The position numbers and the translations under genes are program-made. From assembly GCF_030683065.1 (NCBI RefSeq), contig NZ_JAUXMX010000047.1, forward strand, positions 1-64,000: 64,000 nucleotides of DNA. Direction: 5' to 3'. This document shows positions 1 through 10,822 of the stretch, piece after piece. Numbering within the stretch: the stretch's first letter is position 1; every line of letters starts with the position of its first letter. The notes under the pieces were generated by a model. The model worked only from the letters and a program-made list of their open reading frames with translations, made no database searches and was not told the DNA's origin. This DNA is from Pseudomonas sp. Its GTDB lineage: Bacteria; Pseudomonadota; Gammaproteobacteria; Pseudomonadales; Pseudomonadaceae.

Positions 1-57
1 TCTACTCAACCGCTTGCGCTTCCGATCTGCTTCAAGCATCTCGTCAGCGGGAGGCGA

Positions 58-85
58 ATAATACAGCGTTTAAAACCGCTGTCAA
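58..85 (-). promoter_or_regulatory. rRNA operon promoter P2 (leftward)
   Basis: Read on the minus strand there is TTGACA, a 16-bp spacer and TATTAT, followed by the GC-rich TCGCCTCCCGC discriminator and leader typical of Pseudomonas 16S rRNA operons. It points out of the left edge, so bases 1 to about 51 should be the start of the pre-16S leader. The 16S gene itself is not in the window. The core hexamers are seen directly; the rRNA assignment is from recall of pseudomonad rrn leaders and of the gene order (pssA next to an rrn operon). Confidence 0.75.
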
Positions 86-258
86 CCACCTCATTACCGC
101 TTTCGATCTTCTCGATCAAATCACTAACAAGGCATCTATAACCGCCTCGCTAGCCCGCCGCATCCTACACAGCTTTCGCCGTACCGGAACCCCTCTTTTT
201 AAGCTAACTTCTTGTTTTACAAGAGGTTTACCGAGAGGCCTGCGCCAGAAGAGGTGGG

Positions 259-286
259 ATTATAGGCCCAGCAGAATCTACGTCAA
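259..286 (-). promoter_or_regulatory. rRNA operon promoter P1 (leftward, distal)
   Basis: On the minus strand TTGACG, a 16-bp spacer and a perfect TATAAT followed by CCCACC lie about 200 bp upstream of P2 in the same direction. The sequence further upstream (to about 340) is A+T rich, as expected of an UP element. Tandem strong promoters with 16-bp spacers are the norm for rRNA operons. Confidence 0.7.
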
Positions 287-399
287 GGCTTTATTCGGCT
301 TTTATGACCATTAGTGCTTTATCGGCAAAAATAACCTCGCCACAGACCTCAACAGCCACCCCTCACACTAATCCAGCAAGAGATTGATCGCGCAGATAC

Positions 400-437
400 A
401 ACAAGGCCGTCGATACAGCAGCATCGACGGCCTTGTT
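400..437 (-). terminator. Hairpin after pssA
   Basis: A perfect 15-bp inverted repeat (AACAAGGCCGTCGAT and its complement) encloses an 8-nt loop just downstream of the pssA stop on the minus strand. It separates pssA transcription from the rRNA promoters. There is no long U run, so it may be a weak or bidirectional terminator. Confidence 0.6.
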
Positions 438-453
438 ACAGCAAGACGACCCA

Positions 454-1269
454 CTACTCAGCAGCCTTACGACGACGCAACTGCAGCAAGTACTGAACAG
501 GGCCAGAGGCGGCATAGGCCAGGAATATGATCAATAGAATACGAGGAGGATCACTGAACACCACAGCAAAGACCAACACTACCGCCAGAATGGCCACAAA
601 AGGCACCCGCCCTTTCAAATCCAAATCCTTGAAGCTGTGGTATTTGATATTACTGACCATCAACATCCCGGCAGCTGCCACCAATATGGCGACGACGAAG
701 GCCATGTTCGACCCCTTGATACCGAAATCACTGAACGCCCAAACGGTACCGGCTACTACACCCGCGGCAGCAGGACTGGGTAAGCCAATGAAGTAGCGCT
801 TGTCGGCGCTGCCGATTTGAGTATTGAAGCGAGCCAGACGCAGCGCCGCACCTGCGACATAGATAAAGGCAACCATCCAGCCGACCTTACCCATACTCCC
901 CAGCGCCCACTCAAAGGCCAGCAACGCTGGAGCGACACCAAAGGCAACCATGTCGGATAACGAGTCATATTCAGCGCCGAATGCGCTTTGTGTATTAGTC
1001 AGTCGCGCCACTCGGCCATCGAGGCTATCCAGCACCATGGCCACGAACACGGCAGCCGCCGCCACATAGAAATTCCCGTTCATCGCATTGATGATGGCGT
1101 AGAAGCCCGCAAACAGGTTAGCGGTGGTAAACAGATTGGGGAGAAGGTAGATGCCGCGATGACGAACCTTACGACCTTCGGCGTCATGCCCCTCCTCGAC
1201 ATGCTCATCGATAGGCAGCAAGCTTTCAGCGTCTGGGGTCAACGGGGACTCTTCTGGACGTTCATTCAT
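454..1269 (-). CDS. pssA: CDP-diacylglycerol--serine O-phosphatidyltransferase
   Basis: Makes phosphatidylserine from CDP-diacylglycerol and serine in the inner membrane, the first step to phosphatidylethanolamine. The complete CDP-alcohol phosphotransferase motif is visible as DGRVAR...G...D...D (DGRVARL to DSLSD), followed by several hydrophobic segments. The ORF track opens 16 codons earlier, but the start at MNERPEES is preceded by AAGGTG at good distance and gives 271 aa with the usual hydrophilic N-terminus. It lies downstream of ilvC in the same direction but behind its own hairpin. Confidence 0.92.
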   Translation of the reverse strand: MNERPEESPLTPDAESLLPIDEHVEEGHDAEGRKVRHRGIYLLPNLFTTANLFAGFYAIINAMNGNFYVAAAAVFVAMVLDSLDGRVARLTNTQSAFGAEYDSLSDMVAFGVAPALLAFEWALGSMGKVGWMVAFIYVAGAALRLARFNTQIGSADKRYFIGLPSPAAAGVVAGTVWAFSDFGIKGSNMAFVVAILVAAAGMLMVSNIKYHSFKDLDLKGRVPFVAILAVVLVFAVVFSDPPRILLIIFLAYAASGPVQYLLQLRRRKAAE

Positions 1270-1381
1270 GAACAACACCTTGCAACTGATTTGGAGAATT
1301 TCGACAGTCGTTGCCAACCAAGGCTAGCTGTCAGCTTTGACTCAACGCTCAGGCTTTATAACAGAAGCCTGCCTCAGAATG

Positions 1382-1409
1382 AAAAAACGCGGCCGTAGCC
1401 GCGTTTTTC
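1382..1409 (-). terminator. ilvC rho-independent terminator
   Basis: AAAACGCGGC, a CGTA loop and GCCGCGTTTT form a GC-rich stem flanked by A and T runs, so it would work in both directions. It sits 15 bp after the ilvC stop. Confidence 0.85.
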
Positions 1410-1424
1410 TCAGATAGAAAACCC

Positions 1425-2486
<1,062 letters not shown>

Positions 2487-2978
2487 TTATATGCTGAGTA
2501 CTTTGTCGCCACGGGCAATGCCCGTGACGCCGCTGCGTACGGTTTCCAAAATCGAGGCTGCGCCTACTGCCTGAATAAAGCTGTCCAGCTTGTCGCTCGT
2601 GCCGGCCAGCTGAATGGTGTAGACGCTGGTATTCACGTCAACAATCTGCCCGCGAAAAATATCAGTGGTCCGTTTGACCTCGGCACGCTGAGCGCCGGTG
2701 GCCTTAACCTTGACCAGCATCAACTCGCGCTCAATGTGCGCGCTCTCCGACAGGTCGACCAACTTGACCACTTCGATAAGCTTGTTGAGGTTCTTGGTGA
2801 TCTGTTCGATCACATGATCGTGGCCGACGGTGGTCAACGTTAGACGCGACAGGGTCGGGTCTTCGGTTGGCGCAACAGTCAGGCTTTCGATGTTGTAGTT
2901 GCGTTGCGAGAACAGACCGACAACACGGGACAATGCGCCTGGTTCGTTTTCCAGTAGCAGGGAAATAATGTGTCGCAT
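2487..2978 (-). CDS. ilvN: Acetolactate synthase small (regulatory) subunit
   Basis: Regulatory subunit of acetohydroxyacid synthase, which confers valine feedback inhibition. The N-terminal ACT domain (MRHIISLLLENEPGALSRV) and the C-terminal dimer domain are complete in 163 aa. The track starts 10 codons earlier inside ilvI; MRHIIS is the correct start, 2 bp after the ilvI stop, which implies translational coupling. Pseudomonads often call this gene ilvH. Confidence 0.94.
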   Translation of the reverse strand: MRHIISLLLENEPGALSRVVGLFSQRNYNIESLTVAPTEDPTLSRLTLTTVGHDHVIEQITKNLNKLIEVVKLVDLSESAHIERELMLVKVKATGAQRAEVKRTTDIFRGQIVDVNTSVYTIQLAGTSDKLDSFIQAVGAASILETVRSGVTGIARGDKVLSI

Positions 2979-2980
2979 GA

Positions 2981-4705
2981 TTAGGTACGCTCCGTCTTGC
3001 TCAGCCACATATCGCGCATCGAACCGTCTTTGATGTGCATCGGATAGACGTGTTCACTGGTGTCAACCTGAATGTCGAGGAATACCAGACGATCCTTCAG
3101 CGCGAACGCCTCTTCCATCTTTGGCTTCAAGTCTTTCAGATCGGTGATCCGCATACCGACATGGCCATAGGCTTCTACCAGCTTTACGAAGTCAGGTAAT
3201 GAGTCCATGTACGAGTGCGAGTGGCGGCTGCCATAGTTCATATCCTGCCACTGACGCACCATGCCGAGCGCGCCATTGTTCAGGTTGACAATTTTCACCG
3301 GCAAATCGTACTGCAGGCAGGTCGACAGCTCCTGGATGTTCATCTGGATACTGCCTTCGCCGGTCACGCAGGCTACATCATCATCTGGAAAACTGAGTTT
3401 GACGCCCATTGCCGCAGGAAAACCAAAGCCCATCGTGCCCAGACCGCCTGAATTGATCCAGCGATTGGGCTTATTGAAACGATAGTACTGGGCTGCGAAC
3501 ATCTGATGCTGACCCACATCGGAGGTAACGAAGGCGTCGCCTCGAGTCACTTCACTGAGGGTTTCGATAACCGTCTGTGGCTTGATGATCGTGCCGTCAC
3601 CCTTGTCGTAAGGGAACATGCCGCGGCTGCCGCGCCACTCTTCGATTTGCTTCCACCAACTAGAGAGCGCCTCTTTGCTGGGGGTCTCACCGATTTCCTT
3701 GAGAATCGCCACCATCTCGGTCAGTACGCTTTCCACAGGACCGACAATCGGTATATCCGCCTTGATGGTCTTGGAGATCGACGCAGGATCGATGTCAATA
3801 TGAATGATCTTGGCGTTCGGGCAGAACTTGCTTGCACCGTTGATGACCCGATCATCAAACCGCGCGCCAACAGCGAAAATCACATCAGCGTGATGCATCG
3901 CCAGGTTAGCCGTGTAACTGCCGTGCATGCCCAGCATGCCGAGGAACTGGCGATCGCTACCTGGATAACAGCCTAACCCCATCAGGGTATTGGTCACCGG
4001 CAGATTGAGCATTTGCGCCAGCTCGGTCAGTGGCGATGATGCGCCACCCATGATCACGCCGCCGCCCGCATATAGAATCGGCCGCTTGGCGCTCAGTAGC
4101 AATTCCGCTGCCTTGCGAATTTGACCCGAATGACCGCGCAGCGCCGGGCTGTAGGACCGCAGCTTGACCTTCTTCGGGTAGACGTATTCGAATTTTTCCG
4201 CCGGGTTGGTCATGTCCTTGGGGATGTCCACGACCACAGGACCGGGCCGACCGGATTGCGCCAGATAGAACGCCTTTTTCAAGACTTCCGGAATTTCGGA
4301 CGCATGTTTGATCATAAAGCTGTGCTTCACGATCGGCCGGGAAATACCGATCATGTCGGTTTCCTGGAAGGCATCGGTGCCGACCATGTTGCTCGGCACC
4401 TGGCCGGACAACACGACCATTGGAATCGAGTCCATGTAAGCCGTGGCAATGCCGGTAATGGCATTGGTCGCGCCTGGCCCGGAGGTCACCAGCACCACGC
4501 CGGCCTTACCGGTGGCACGGGCATAACCATCAGCCATGTGAGTTGCCGCCTGCTCGTGGCGAACCAGGATGTGATTGACCTCCGGCTCCTGGAACAGGGC
4601 ATCGTAGATATGCAGCAGGGCACCACCAGGGTAGCCGTAAATGTTTTTAACGCCTTCGTCACGCAAGAAGCGGACGACCATTTCAGCGCCGGATAAAAGC
4701 TCCAC
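2981..4705 (-). CDS. ilvI: Acetolactate synthase large catalytic subunit
   Basis: Thiamine-diphosphate enzyme that condenses pyruvate with pyruvate or 2-oxobutyrate. It has the three TPP-enzyme domains: an N-terminal pyrimidine-binding region with the catalytic Glu ([18 protein letters not shown]), a central FAD-type domain, and a C-terminal [12 protein letters not shown]...NNGALGMV pyrophosphate-binding motif. Two GTG codons compete as start. The downstream one at 4705 has GAGGT 6-9 nt before it and gives 574 aa ([11 protein letters not shown]), so I chose it over the track's 577 aa. First gene of ilvI-N-C, after a leader of several hundred bases. Confidence 0.93.
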   Translation of the reverse strand: MELLSGAEMVVRFLRDEGVKNIYGYPGGALLHIYDALFQEPEVNHILVRHEQAATHMADGYARATGKAGVVLVTSGPGATNAITGIATAYMDSIPMVVLSGQVPSNMVGTDAFQETDMIGISRPIVKHSFMIKHASEIPEVLKKAFYLAQSGRPGPVVVDIPKDMTNPAEKFEYVYPKKVKLRSYSPALRGHSGQIRKAAELLLSAKRPILYAGGGVIMGGASSPLTELAQMLNLPVTNTLMGLGCYPGSDRQFLGMLGMHGSYTANLAMHHADVIFAVGARFDDRVINGASKFCPNAKIIHIDIDPASISKTIKADIPIVGPVESVLTEMVAILKEIGETPSKEALSSWWKQIEEWRGSRGMFPYDKGDGTIIKPQTVIETLSEVTRGDAFVTSDVGQHQMFAAQYYRFNKPNRWINSGGLGTMGFGFPAAMGVKLSFPDDDVACVTGEGSIQMNIQELSTCLQYDLPVKIVNLNNGALGMVRQWQDMNYGSRHSHSYMDSLPDFVKLVEAYGHVGMRITDLKDLKPKMEEAFALKDRLVFLDIQVDTSEHVYPMHIKDGSMRDMWLSKTERT

Positions 4706-5292
4706 GTTATTCACCTCTAAAACGCCAGAAAACCGCCCACTGTGAGACGGCCTAAGATAGGTTTACTGCCAAGCAGAGCATGAGCGACGGTGGTCGCCGA
4801 CTACGTCAGCTACTACTGAGCAAGTATTGGGAATGCCCCAAAGTGTTGCGGGGTCTTCCCACCCAGCGCGAGGTAACGCGTTGCGGGTGAAACAGGTCGG
4901 CACGGGTATGCGCCTCATGTCTGCTGAGCTAAAGCCTGCTTGCGGCGGACTCCACTACAGCGAACGTCGAATTGTTCTGATTCGAGGAGGGCAAGTCAAG
5001 TAATCCGTGCCGGATTCTGCAATCAGTGGCTTATCTTTACTGATTACCCAGCGGCGGCAGCGTTTGGTTATGCACCGAAAAAGTTCCGATCAGTAGGCCT
5101 GGCCTGCGTTTAACAAGCGCCGCGAGACTACTGCTACGCGCACAACAAGGCGCGGCGCTTCAATCTGGGCGTGTACGATAGTAAGCAAATAGTTGTCGGA
5201 GGCCCCAAGTCCTGTGACACAGCGCAGGATGAAGATGCGACCGATTTGGTTATAGTAGCAACCACGTATCGCAGCTCTAAAAAGGAAACAGC
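4706..5292. other. Divergent regulatory region between ilvI and a DUF4124 gene, with a possible ilv leader ORF
   Basis: About 590 bp without a confirmed gene. On the minus strand a TTGACT/AACAAT pair near 4980-5005 could start ilv transcription. A 51-codon frame (ATG at 4918, TAA at 4763) lies in the leader and contains a Val-Val-Ala-Asp-Val-Val run, but there is no clear U-tailed terminator after it. On the plus strand a TATAGT at 5251-5256 is a weak -10 for the next gene. I could not recognise a known attenuator or riboswitch. Confidence 0.3.
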
Positions 5293-5727
5293 ATGCGCCG
5301 TATGATTCTCACCAGCAGCTTGCTGCTCGCCCTGAGCGCAAGCGCCATGGCCGGCCAAGTTTACAAATGGGTCGACGCACAAGGAGGCACCCATTTCAGT
5401 GGGCAGCCGCCACAAGGCCAGCAAGCCACCACTATCAATACCGCGACCCCGCCACCGAAGGCTGCCGAGACTGAGGCAGCAGCACCTTTCGAGAGCGCTG
5501 CCGACCCGCAGCAAGCCGCTATCGATGAAAAAGTGAAGCGTGAAGTGGCGATCCAGGAAGCTGAACGCAAGAAATACTGCCAATCCATGCGAACCAATCT
5601 CGCACAACTGGAAAACAACCCGCGCGTACGCGTGGAAGTTGACGGTGAAGTGCGCAGACTGAGCGAAGAACAGCGCCAGCAGCGGATCAGCGAAGCCAAG
5701 CAGGCAATTGTCAAAAACTGCACGTAG
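5293..5727 (+). CDS. DUF4124 domain periplasmic protein
   Basis: A 144-aa exported protein of unknown function. A signal peptide (MRRMILTSSLLLALSASAMAG, cut after AMA) is followed by the DUF4124 signature QVYKWVDAQGGTHFSGQPP. A charged, Glu/Gln/Arg-rich, probably helical tail carries two Cys (KKYCQ and the penultimate Cys) that could form a disulfide. RBS AAAGGA lies before the start. It diverges from ilvI, an arrangement I recall from other pseudomonads. Confidence 0.85.
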   Translation: MRRMILTSSLLLALSASAMAGQVYKWVDAQGGTHFSGQPPQGQQATTINTATPPPKAAETEAAAPFESAADPQQAAIDEKVKREVAIQEAERKKYCQSMRTNLAQLENNPRVRVEVDGEVRRLSEEQRQQRISEAKQAIVKNCT

Positions 5728-5766
5728 CTCGCGCGACGCTAACAGGCCGTCGAACCGGATGCGACC

Positions 5767-6096
5767 TCAGGCCGCACCGGAAATTAGCTGATCGAAGTCA
5801 CCAAGCAACTTCACTAGCCCCTGCGCCTGCTTACGACGACCACCATAGACCTGCTCAGCCATTGGCTGAATGCCACACGCCTCTGGCAGCGAGGCATCGC
5901 TCTCGAGCAGGTGTTTCATGCGCGGCAAGAATATCCACTGCAGCCATTGCTCAAAAGCCAGCGTGTCAACGCAAAAAGGTTGCTCACTGGCCAGCGCATT
6001 GTCGCTTGGCGCCTGCTCATCCCACCAGCCTTGCAGGCGCAACTCACGCTCAATCAGCAACAGATGTTGAGCGATCACAGGTATACGAGCGTCCAT
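5767..6096 (-). CDS. YqcC family protein (DUF446)
   Basis: A 109-aa cytosolic all-helical protein. Hallmarks are the N-terminal LLLIERELRLQGWWDEQAPS and the central PFCVDTLAFEQWLQWIFLPRM, both typical of the YqcC family, whose role is not established. Its ATG shares one base with the TAA of the upstream lipoprotein gene (TAATG), so the two are translationally coupled in an mrcB-lipoprotein-yqcC operon. Confidence 0.85.
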   Translation of the reverse strand: MDARIPVIAQHLLLIERELRLQGWWDEQAPSDNALASEQPFCVDTLAFEQWLQWIFLPRMKHLLESDASLPEACGIQPMAEQVYGGRRKQAQGLVKLLGDFDQLISGAA

Positions 6097-6809
6097 TACA
6101 AACTGACCCGCGCCTGCTCGCGCGCCTGCGCCGCACCAGCTGGATCACCCTGCTGCTCACGCGCCTGGGCAATCAGGTTCCATAAACTGGCTTGCAGAGC
6201 CGGGCGGCCACTGGCGTAGCTAAGGCCGCGACGCGCGAACTGCTCAGCCTGCGCCGCATCGCCTTGAGCCAGGCGCACTTCCGCGAGGCGATAGAGTACT
6301 TGCGGCTCGCGCGGAGCAATGCGCTGGGCGCGCTCCAAACTAGACGCCGCGCTGTTCAGGTCGCCACTGCCCTGCTGTTGCTGGGCGGCAGTCAGCAGTG
6401 CCAGCACAGGGCCATCCAGCTGCTCATCGGCGGCCAAACCACCAGACCCCGGCATACCGCTCGGCATCGAAGACGGCACGTTATAGCTGCCCGCACTCGA
6501 GGGCTCACTGAACACGGGGGCCGAGCTAAAAGGCTCGCTGCTGACTGCACCGCTTATCGGTGAGCTTGGCGCTGGAAATGTCTGTATAGGCGTCGAACTG
6601 CCACCCGCTCCGGGTACCATCACTACAACCCCGGAATCCTGAGGCTGGCTCTGCGGCGGCTGAACAGTCGAACCACTCCCCGTACCAGCTTGCTGCTGGC
6701 CATAGACCGACGAACTGGAATCAACAACAGGGATAGAGCCGCGCGGCACACTGGCACAACCGCCAAGCATTACCGAGGCGGTTAAAGCTGGAATCAACCA
6801 CTTAATCAC
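6096..6809 (-). CDS. TPR-repeat lipoprotein downstream of mrcB
   Basis: Predicted outer-membrane lipoprotein with lipobox LGGC (MIKWLIPALTASVMLGGCAS). A long Ser/Gly/Pro/Gln-rich linker (about residues 25-130) is followed by tetratricopeptide-like helices (NSAASSLERAQRIAPREPQVLYRLAEVRLAQGD) to the C-terminus. The track begins at a GTG directly abutting mrcB. The next GTG (6809), with AGAGGG 6 nt upstream, gives a cleaner signal peptide and 237 aa. Position after mrcB suggests a role with PBP1b at the envelope, possibly as an activator-like lipoprotein; that is inference. Confidence 0.78.
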   Translation of the reverse strand: MIKWLIPALTASVMLGGCASVPRGSIPVVDSSSSVYGQQQAGTGSGSTVQPPQSQPQDSGVVVMVPGAGGSSTPIQTFPAPSSPISGAVSSEPFSSAPVFSEPSSAGSYNVPSSMPSGMPGSGGLAADEQLDGPVLALLTAAQQQQGSGDLNSAASSLERAQRIAPREPQVLYRLAEVRLAQGDAAQAEQFARRGLSYASGRPALQASLWNLIAQAREQQGDPAGAAQAREQARVSL

Positions 6810-6824
6810 TTCACACCCTCTCAC

Positions 6825-9143
6825 TTAATCCAACCAACCACGTACCCAATCCATCACCGAATCGACCGGCGCCTGAATACCACAAGCCTGACCGGGTACT
6901 GGCTCACTGCCGCGAATATACGGCATCTGCACGACATTCGCGCAGCTCGGATCGGAACCCTGACCAGTAGCAGCATCCACCCAAGCTTGAACAACGTTAT
7001 CCGGTAGTGGCATATCCAGCGGCAGCGGATCGGCCTTGATCATGAAGTCCGTCCAGACCTGCAAAGCACCGGTTGCGCCAGTCAACGGTGTAGGACCATT
7101 GTCATCGCGACCGAGCCAGACCACTGCCAGCAGATCCTGACTGAAGCCTGCGAACCAACTGTCACGTGAGTCATTACTGGTGCCTGTCTTGCCGGCCAGT
7201 GCCAGAGAGCTGGGCAGACGACTATAAACCGAGCGGCCTGTGCCATCGCGCATGGTGCGCTGCATGGCATTTTGCAGCAGGTATATCGCACCGGCATCGA
7301 AACGCTGCTGGATCTGGTAGGGATAGCGCTTGAGCGGCTCACCCTCGGCCGCCAGTACACTGCGAATACCGCGCAACGGCGTATTGAAACCACCATTGGC
7401 GATAGTCTGATACATATCCGCTACTTCCATGGGAGTCAGCGCGCCAGCCCCCAGCAACATCGACGGATAAGCCGGCCATTTACGCGAAACGCCAAGACGT
7501 TCAAGTGTTTTGAGTACATTCGGCACACCCAGCTCCAACCCCAATTTGGCGCTCGACAGGTTGTAGGAATTGACCAGGCCCTGGTACAGATAAACCGTGC
7601 CGTGGGCCTTGCGATCATAGTTTTGCGGGCTCCATACCTGACCATCCTGTCCCTTGATCGAAAAAGGCTGATCTTCCAGCAAGCTGGTAAGCGTGTACTG
7701 GCTCGGACGCTCCAGGGCGGCCAGATAGATCGCTGGCTTGATCAGGGAGCCGATCGGCCTTACCGCATCCAGGGCACGATTGAAGCCGGCATAGCGCGGC
7801 TGACGACTACCGATCAGCACCTGTACTTCGCCGGTTTCCGGGTTGGTCACGACCATTCCGGCCTCAACCTGATCCACACCTTTGCGGCCAGACAAGCGTT
7901 TGAGGGAGTCAGCCAAGGCACTCTCAGCCTTGAGTTGGAGAATCGGGTCGAAGCTGGTGAAGATGCGCAGGCCTTCTTCGGTCAAATCCTCTTCGCGGTA
8001 ATCCTCGCGTAACTGGCGCTTGACCAGATCGAGGAATGCCGGGAACGAGCTATCGGCCATGCTGCCGCGCTGGGTCACGCCGAGCGGCTTCTGCTTCGCC
8101 GCAGCGACCACCTCAAGGGTGGCTACGCCCTGCTCTGCTAGAACATCGAGAACAAGGTTGCGCCGTTCCAAGGCTCGCTCAGGATTACGTCGCGGATTGT
8201 AGTAGGTAGGCCCCTTGACCATTCCGACCAGCAGAGCCACTTGTTCGAGTTTCAACTCGGACAACGGCTGGCTGAAAAAATACTGACTGGCTAAGCCGAA
8301 CCCATGCACCGCTCGCTGGCCGTCCTGACCGAGGAAAACCTCATTGAGGTAGGCCTCAAGGATATCCTGCTTGTCGTAATGCAACTCGAGCAGCACAGCC
8401 ATCATGGCCTCGGTGGCCTTGCGAATCAGGCTGCGCTCATTGGTCAAAAAGAAATTCTTTACCAACTGCTGGGTCAGGGTACTGCCACCCTGAACCACCT
8501 GTCCGGCAGTCGCATTGACCCAGACAGCGCGAGCGATCGACTTGGGCGACACACCGAAGTGATTGAAGAACTCACGATCCTCGATCGCCACCAAGGTCTC
8601 AACCAGATAGGGCGGCACTTGATCAAGCTTGATCAGCAAGCGGTCTTCCTGATGCGCTGGGTACAAGCCACCAATTAGCATCGGCTCCAGGCGAGCTACC
8701 GCCAGGCTAGAGCCATTGGCCTGACTCAGGCCAGCGACGTAATCGCCGGAAAAACGCACGCGCACACGCTGCGACGGCTCACGGCTTTCATAGAACTGGA
8801 AGCCGCGGGTGTGCAGCTCGAGGTTATTGCCGGCTACCGACACGGCACCCGGACCATCGCCTGCACTTTCACGGCGATAACCGAGGGCATCCAGCTCTTT
8901 AAGGAAGTCATCCTTGGCCAGTTTCTGGCCGACGAACAACTCCAGCGGCCTGGCATAAACCTTGGCGGGCACAGTCCAGCGCTTGCCGGAGAATTTCTCC
9001 TGCACTACGGCATCGAAATAAACCGCAAAGCCGGCGAGCACCACCAAACCGACCAAGCCGAGCTTGATAGCCCAGCCCAGCCAAGGGCGCATGCCGCGCG
9101 AGCGACGCTTTGAACGAGAACGAGGAGATCGGGTACGAGTCAT
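6825..9143 (-). CDS. mrcB: Penicillin-binding protein 1B (bifunctional)
   Basis: Class A PBP that polymerises and cross-links peptidoglycan. Order: basic cytosolic tail (TRTRSPRSRSKRRSRG), one transmembrane helix (about 25-45), UB2H region, GT51 glycosyltransferase (VAIEDREFFNHFGVS, GGSTLTQQLVKNFFL), then transpeptidase with SLIK (RPIGSLIKPAIYL), SYN (NSYNLSSAK) and KTGTS motifs. Its 772 aa fit PBP1b. The downstream lipoprotein and yqcC follow in the same direction. Confidence 0.95.
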   Translation of the reverse strand: MTRTRSPRSRSKRRSRGMRPWLGWAIKLGLVGLVVLAGFAVYFDAVVQEKFSGKRWTVPAKVYARPLELFVGQKLAKDDFLKELDALGYRRESAGDGPGAVSVAGNNLELHTRGFQFYESREPSQRVRVRFSGDYVAGLSQANGSSLAVARLEPMLIGGLYPAHQEDRLLIKLDQVPPYLVETLVAIEDREFFNHFGVSPKSIARAVWVNATAGQVVQGGSTLTQQLVKNFFLTNERSLIRKATEAMMAVLLELHYDKQDILEAYLNEVFLGQDGQRAVHGFGLASQYFFSQPLSELKLEQVALLVGMVKGPTYYNPRRNPERALERRNLVLDVLAEQGVATLEVVAAAKQKPLGVTQRGSMADSSFPAFLDLVKRQLREDYREEDLTEEGLRIFTSFDPILQLKAESALADSLKRLSGRKGVDQVEAGMVVTNPETGEVQVLIGSRQPRYAGFNRALDAVRPIGSLIKPAIYLAALERPSQYTLTSLLEDQPFSIKGQDGQVWSPQNYDRKAHGTVYLYQGLVNSYNLSSAKLGLELGVPNVLKTLERLGVSRKWPAYPSMLLGAGALTPMEVADMYQTIANGGFNTPLRGIRSVLAAEGEPLKRYPYQIQQRFDAGAIYLLQNAMQRTMRDGTGRSVYSRLPSSLALAGKTGTSNDSRDSWFAGFSQDLLAVVWLGRDDNGPTPLTGATGALQVWTDFMIKADPLPLDMPLPDNVVQAWVDAATGQGSDPSCANVVQMPYIRGSEPVPGQACGIQAPVDSVMDWVRGWLD

Positions 9144-9259
9144 GGCGCGGCATTATACGCACTTTAACCAAGACAAGCAGGAGCAGCCCGGCGGTTTGCA
9201 TAGCGGCTCTCAGCGGCCATAATGGCCAACTCTATTTGTTTGAAAGCCAAGGATCGCCC

Positions 9260-10822
9260 GTGAGCCAAGCCCTGATTGCCGCACTGCAGAACCCGGCCAT
9301 TTATCCCCACCCGGTAGAGGCTTTCCAGGTCATCGAGACGCATATCTCCTGGGTAGTGCTGACCGGCCCCTACGCCTACAAGATCAAGAAACCGGTGAAC
9401 TTCGGCTTTCTCGACTTCAGCGAGTTAGCCGCTCGCGAACACTTTTGCCAGGAAGAGTTGCGCCTCAACCAGCGCCTCACTCAAGGCCTGTACCTGGAAG
9501 TCTTGCCGATCAGCGGTAGCGTAGAGGCACCGCAACTTAGCGGCCATGGCCCAGCCATTGAGTACGCCCTGAAAATGCGCCAGTTCCCCCAGGATCAATT
9601 GCTTGCCGAAGTGCAGGCACGCGGAGAGCTGAACGAAGCGCATATAGATGCCTTGGCCAAACAGATCGCCCAGTTTCATCTAGACGCGCCTCTGGTACCC
9701 CAAGCCCATGAACTGGGCTCGCCGCAAGCGGTCATGGCGCCAGTCAGGCAGAATTTCGAACAAATCAGTGCACTGCTTTCGGACAAGGCCGACCTGCAAC
9801 AACTCGATGCACTGCAAGCCTGGGCAGAAAGCAGTTTCGAACGCCTCGAGCCGCTGATGACCCGGCGTAAAGCAGAAGGTTTCATTCGCGAATGCCATGG
9901 CGATATCCATCTCGGCAATGTCACGCTGCTCGACGGCCAAGTCGTGCTGTTCGACTGCATTGAATTCAACGAGCCGTTTCGCCTGATCGACATTGCCTCG
10001 GACGCAGCCTTCCTCGCCATGGATCTCGAAGACCGCGGCCTCAAACCGTTCTCCCGACGCTTTATCAGCGCCTGGCTGGAGCACACCGGCGACTACGCCG
10101 CGCTGGAACTGCTGAATTTCTACAAAGCCTACCGCGCGATGGTGCGTGGCAAGGTCAGTCTGTTCCGCCTCGGTCAGGAGACAGATGCCGTCCAGCGCGC
10201 CGTGATCCTGCGCCAGTACCGCCGCTATGCCGCCCTGGCGGAAAGTTACAGCGCCATTCCGTCGCGTTTGCTGGCCATCACCCATGGGGTTTCCGCCGTT
10301 GGCAAGAGCCACGTCGCCATGCGTCTGGTTGAAGCCCTAGGAGCCATTCGCCTGCGTTCGGATGTAGAGCGCAAGCGCCTGTTCGGCGAACAGAAAGGCA
10401 CCGATAAAGACCAATTGAGCGCCGGCATATACAACCAGGATTCCAGTGCGGCCACCTATCAACGCCTGCACCAACTGGCCGATGCCGCACTGCACGCCGG
10501 TTTTCCGGTGGTGATTGATGCGACCTACCTCAAGCAGGCGCAACGCCAGGCAGCCTGCCAGATTGCCGAGGAAACCGGCGTCCCCTTCCTGATTCTCGAC
10601 TGCAGCGCACCTGATGCAGTGATCGCCAGCAGGCTGGCACTGCGTCAGGAAACGGCCCTGGACCCGTCCGACGCCACCATGGACGTAATCAACGCCCAGC
10701 AAGCCAGTCGCGAAGCACTTTCCCAAGCCGAGCTCATCCTTAGCCAGCGCGTCGACACGCATGAGAGTGCCAGCCTGGATAGCCTGATTGCGCGGATTCG
10801 CCAGCACCTGCCAGGGCTCTAG
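9260..10822 (+). CDS. Bifunctional aminoglycoside-phosphotransferase-like/AAA ATPase protein
   Basis: 520 aa. The N-terminal half is a kinase-like fold with Brugada-type motifs: HGDIHLGNVTLLDGQVVLFDC contains the catalytic loop and the metal-binding Asp region. The C-terminal half (from about 385) is a P-loop kinase domain with Walker A HGVSAVGKSHVAM and a VVIDATYL Walker B-like strand. The substrate is unknown. I chose GTG at 9260 (AAGGA 6 nt upstream, MSQALIAALQNPAIYPHPVE) over the longer track start, which overlaps the divergent mrcB 5' end. Confidence 0.82.
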   Translation: MSQALIAALQNPAIYPHPVEAFQVIETHISWVVLTGPYAYKIKKPVNFGFLDFSELAAREHFCQEELRLNQRLTQGLYLEVLPISGSVEAPQLSGHGPAIEYALKMRQFPQDQLLAEVQARGELNEAHIDALAKQIAQFHLDAPLVPQAHELGSPQAVMAPVRQNFEQISALLSDKADLQQLDALQAWAESSFERLEPLMTRRKAEGFIRECHGDIHLGNVTLLDGQVVLFDCIEFNEPFRLIDIASDAAFLAMDLEDRGLKPFSRRFISAWLEHTGDYAALELLNFYKAYRAMVRGKVSLFRLGQETDAVQRAVILRQYRRYAALAESYSAIPSRLLAITHGVSAVGKSHVAMRLVEALGAIRLRSDVERKRLFGEQKGTDKDQLSAGIYNQDSSAATYQRLHQLADAALHAGFPVVIDATYLKQAQRQAACQIAEETGVPFLILDCSAPDAVIASRLALRQETALDPSDATMDVINAQQASREALSQAELILSQRVDTHESASLDSLIARIRQHLPGL

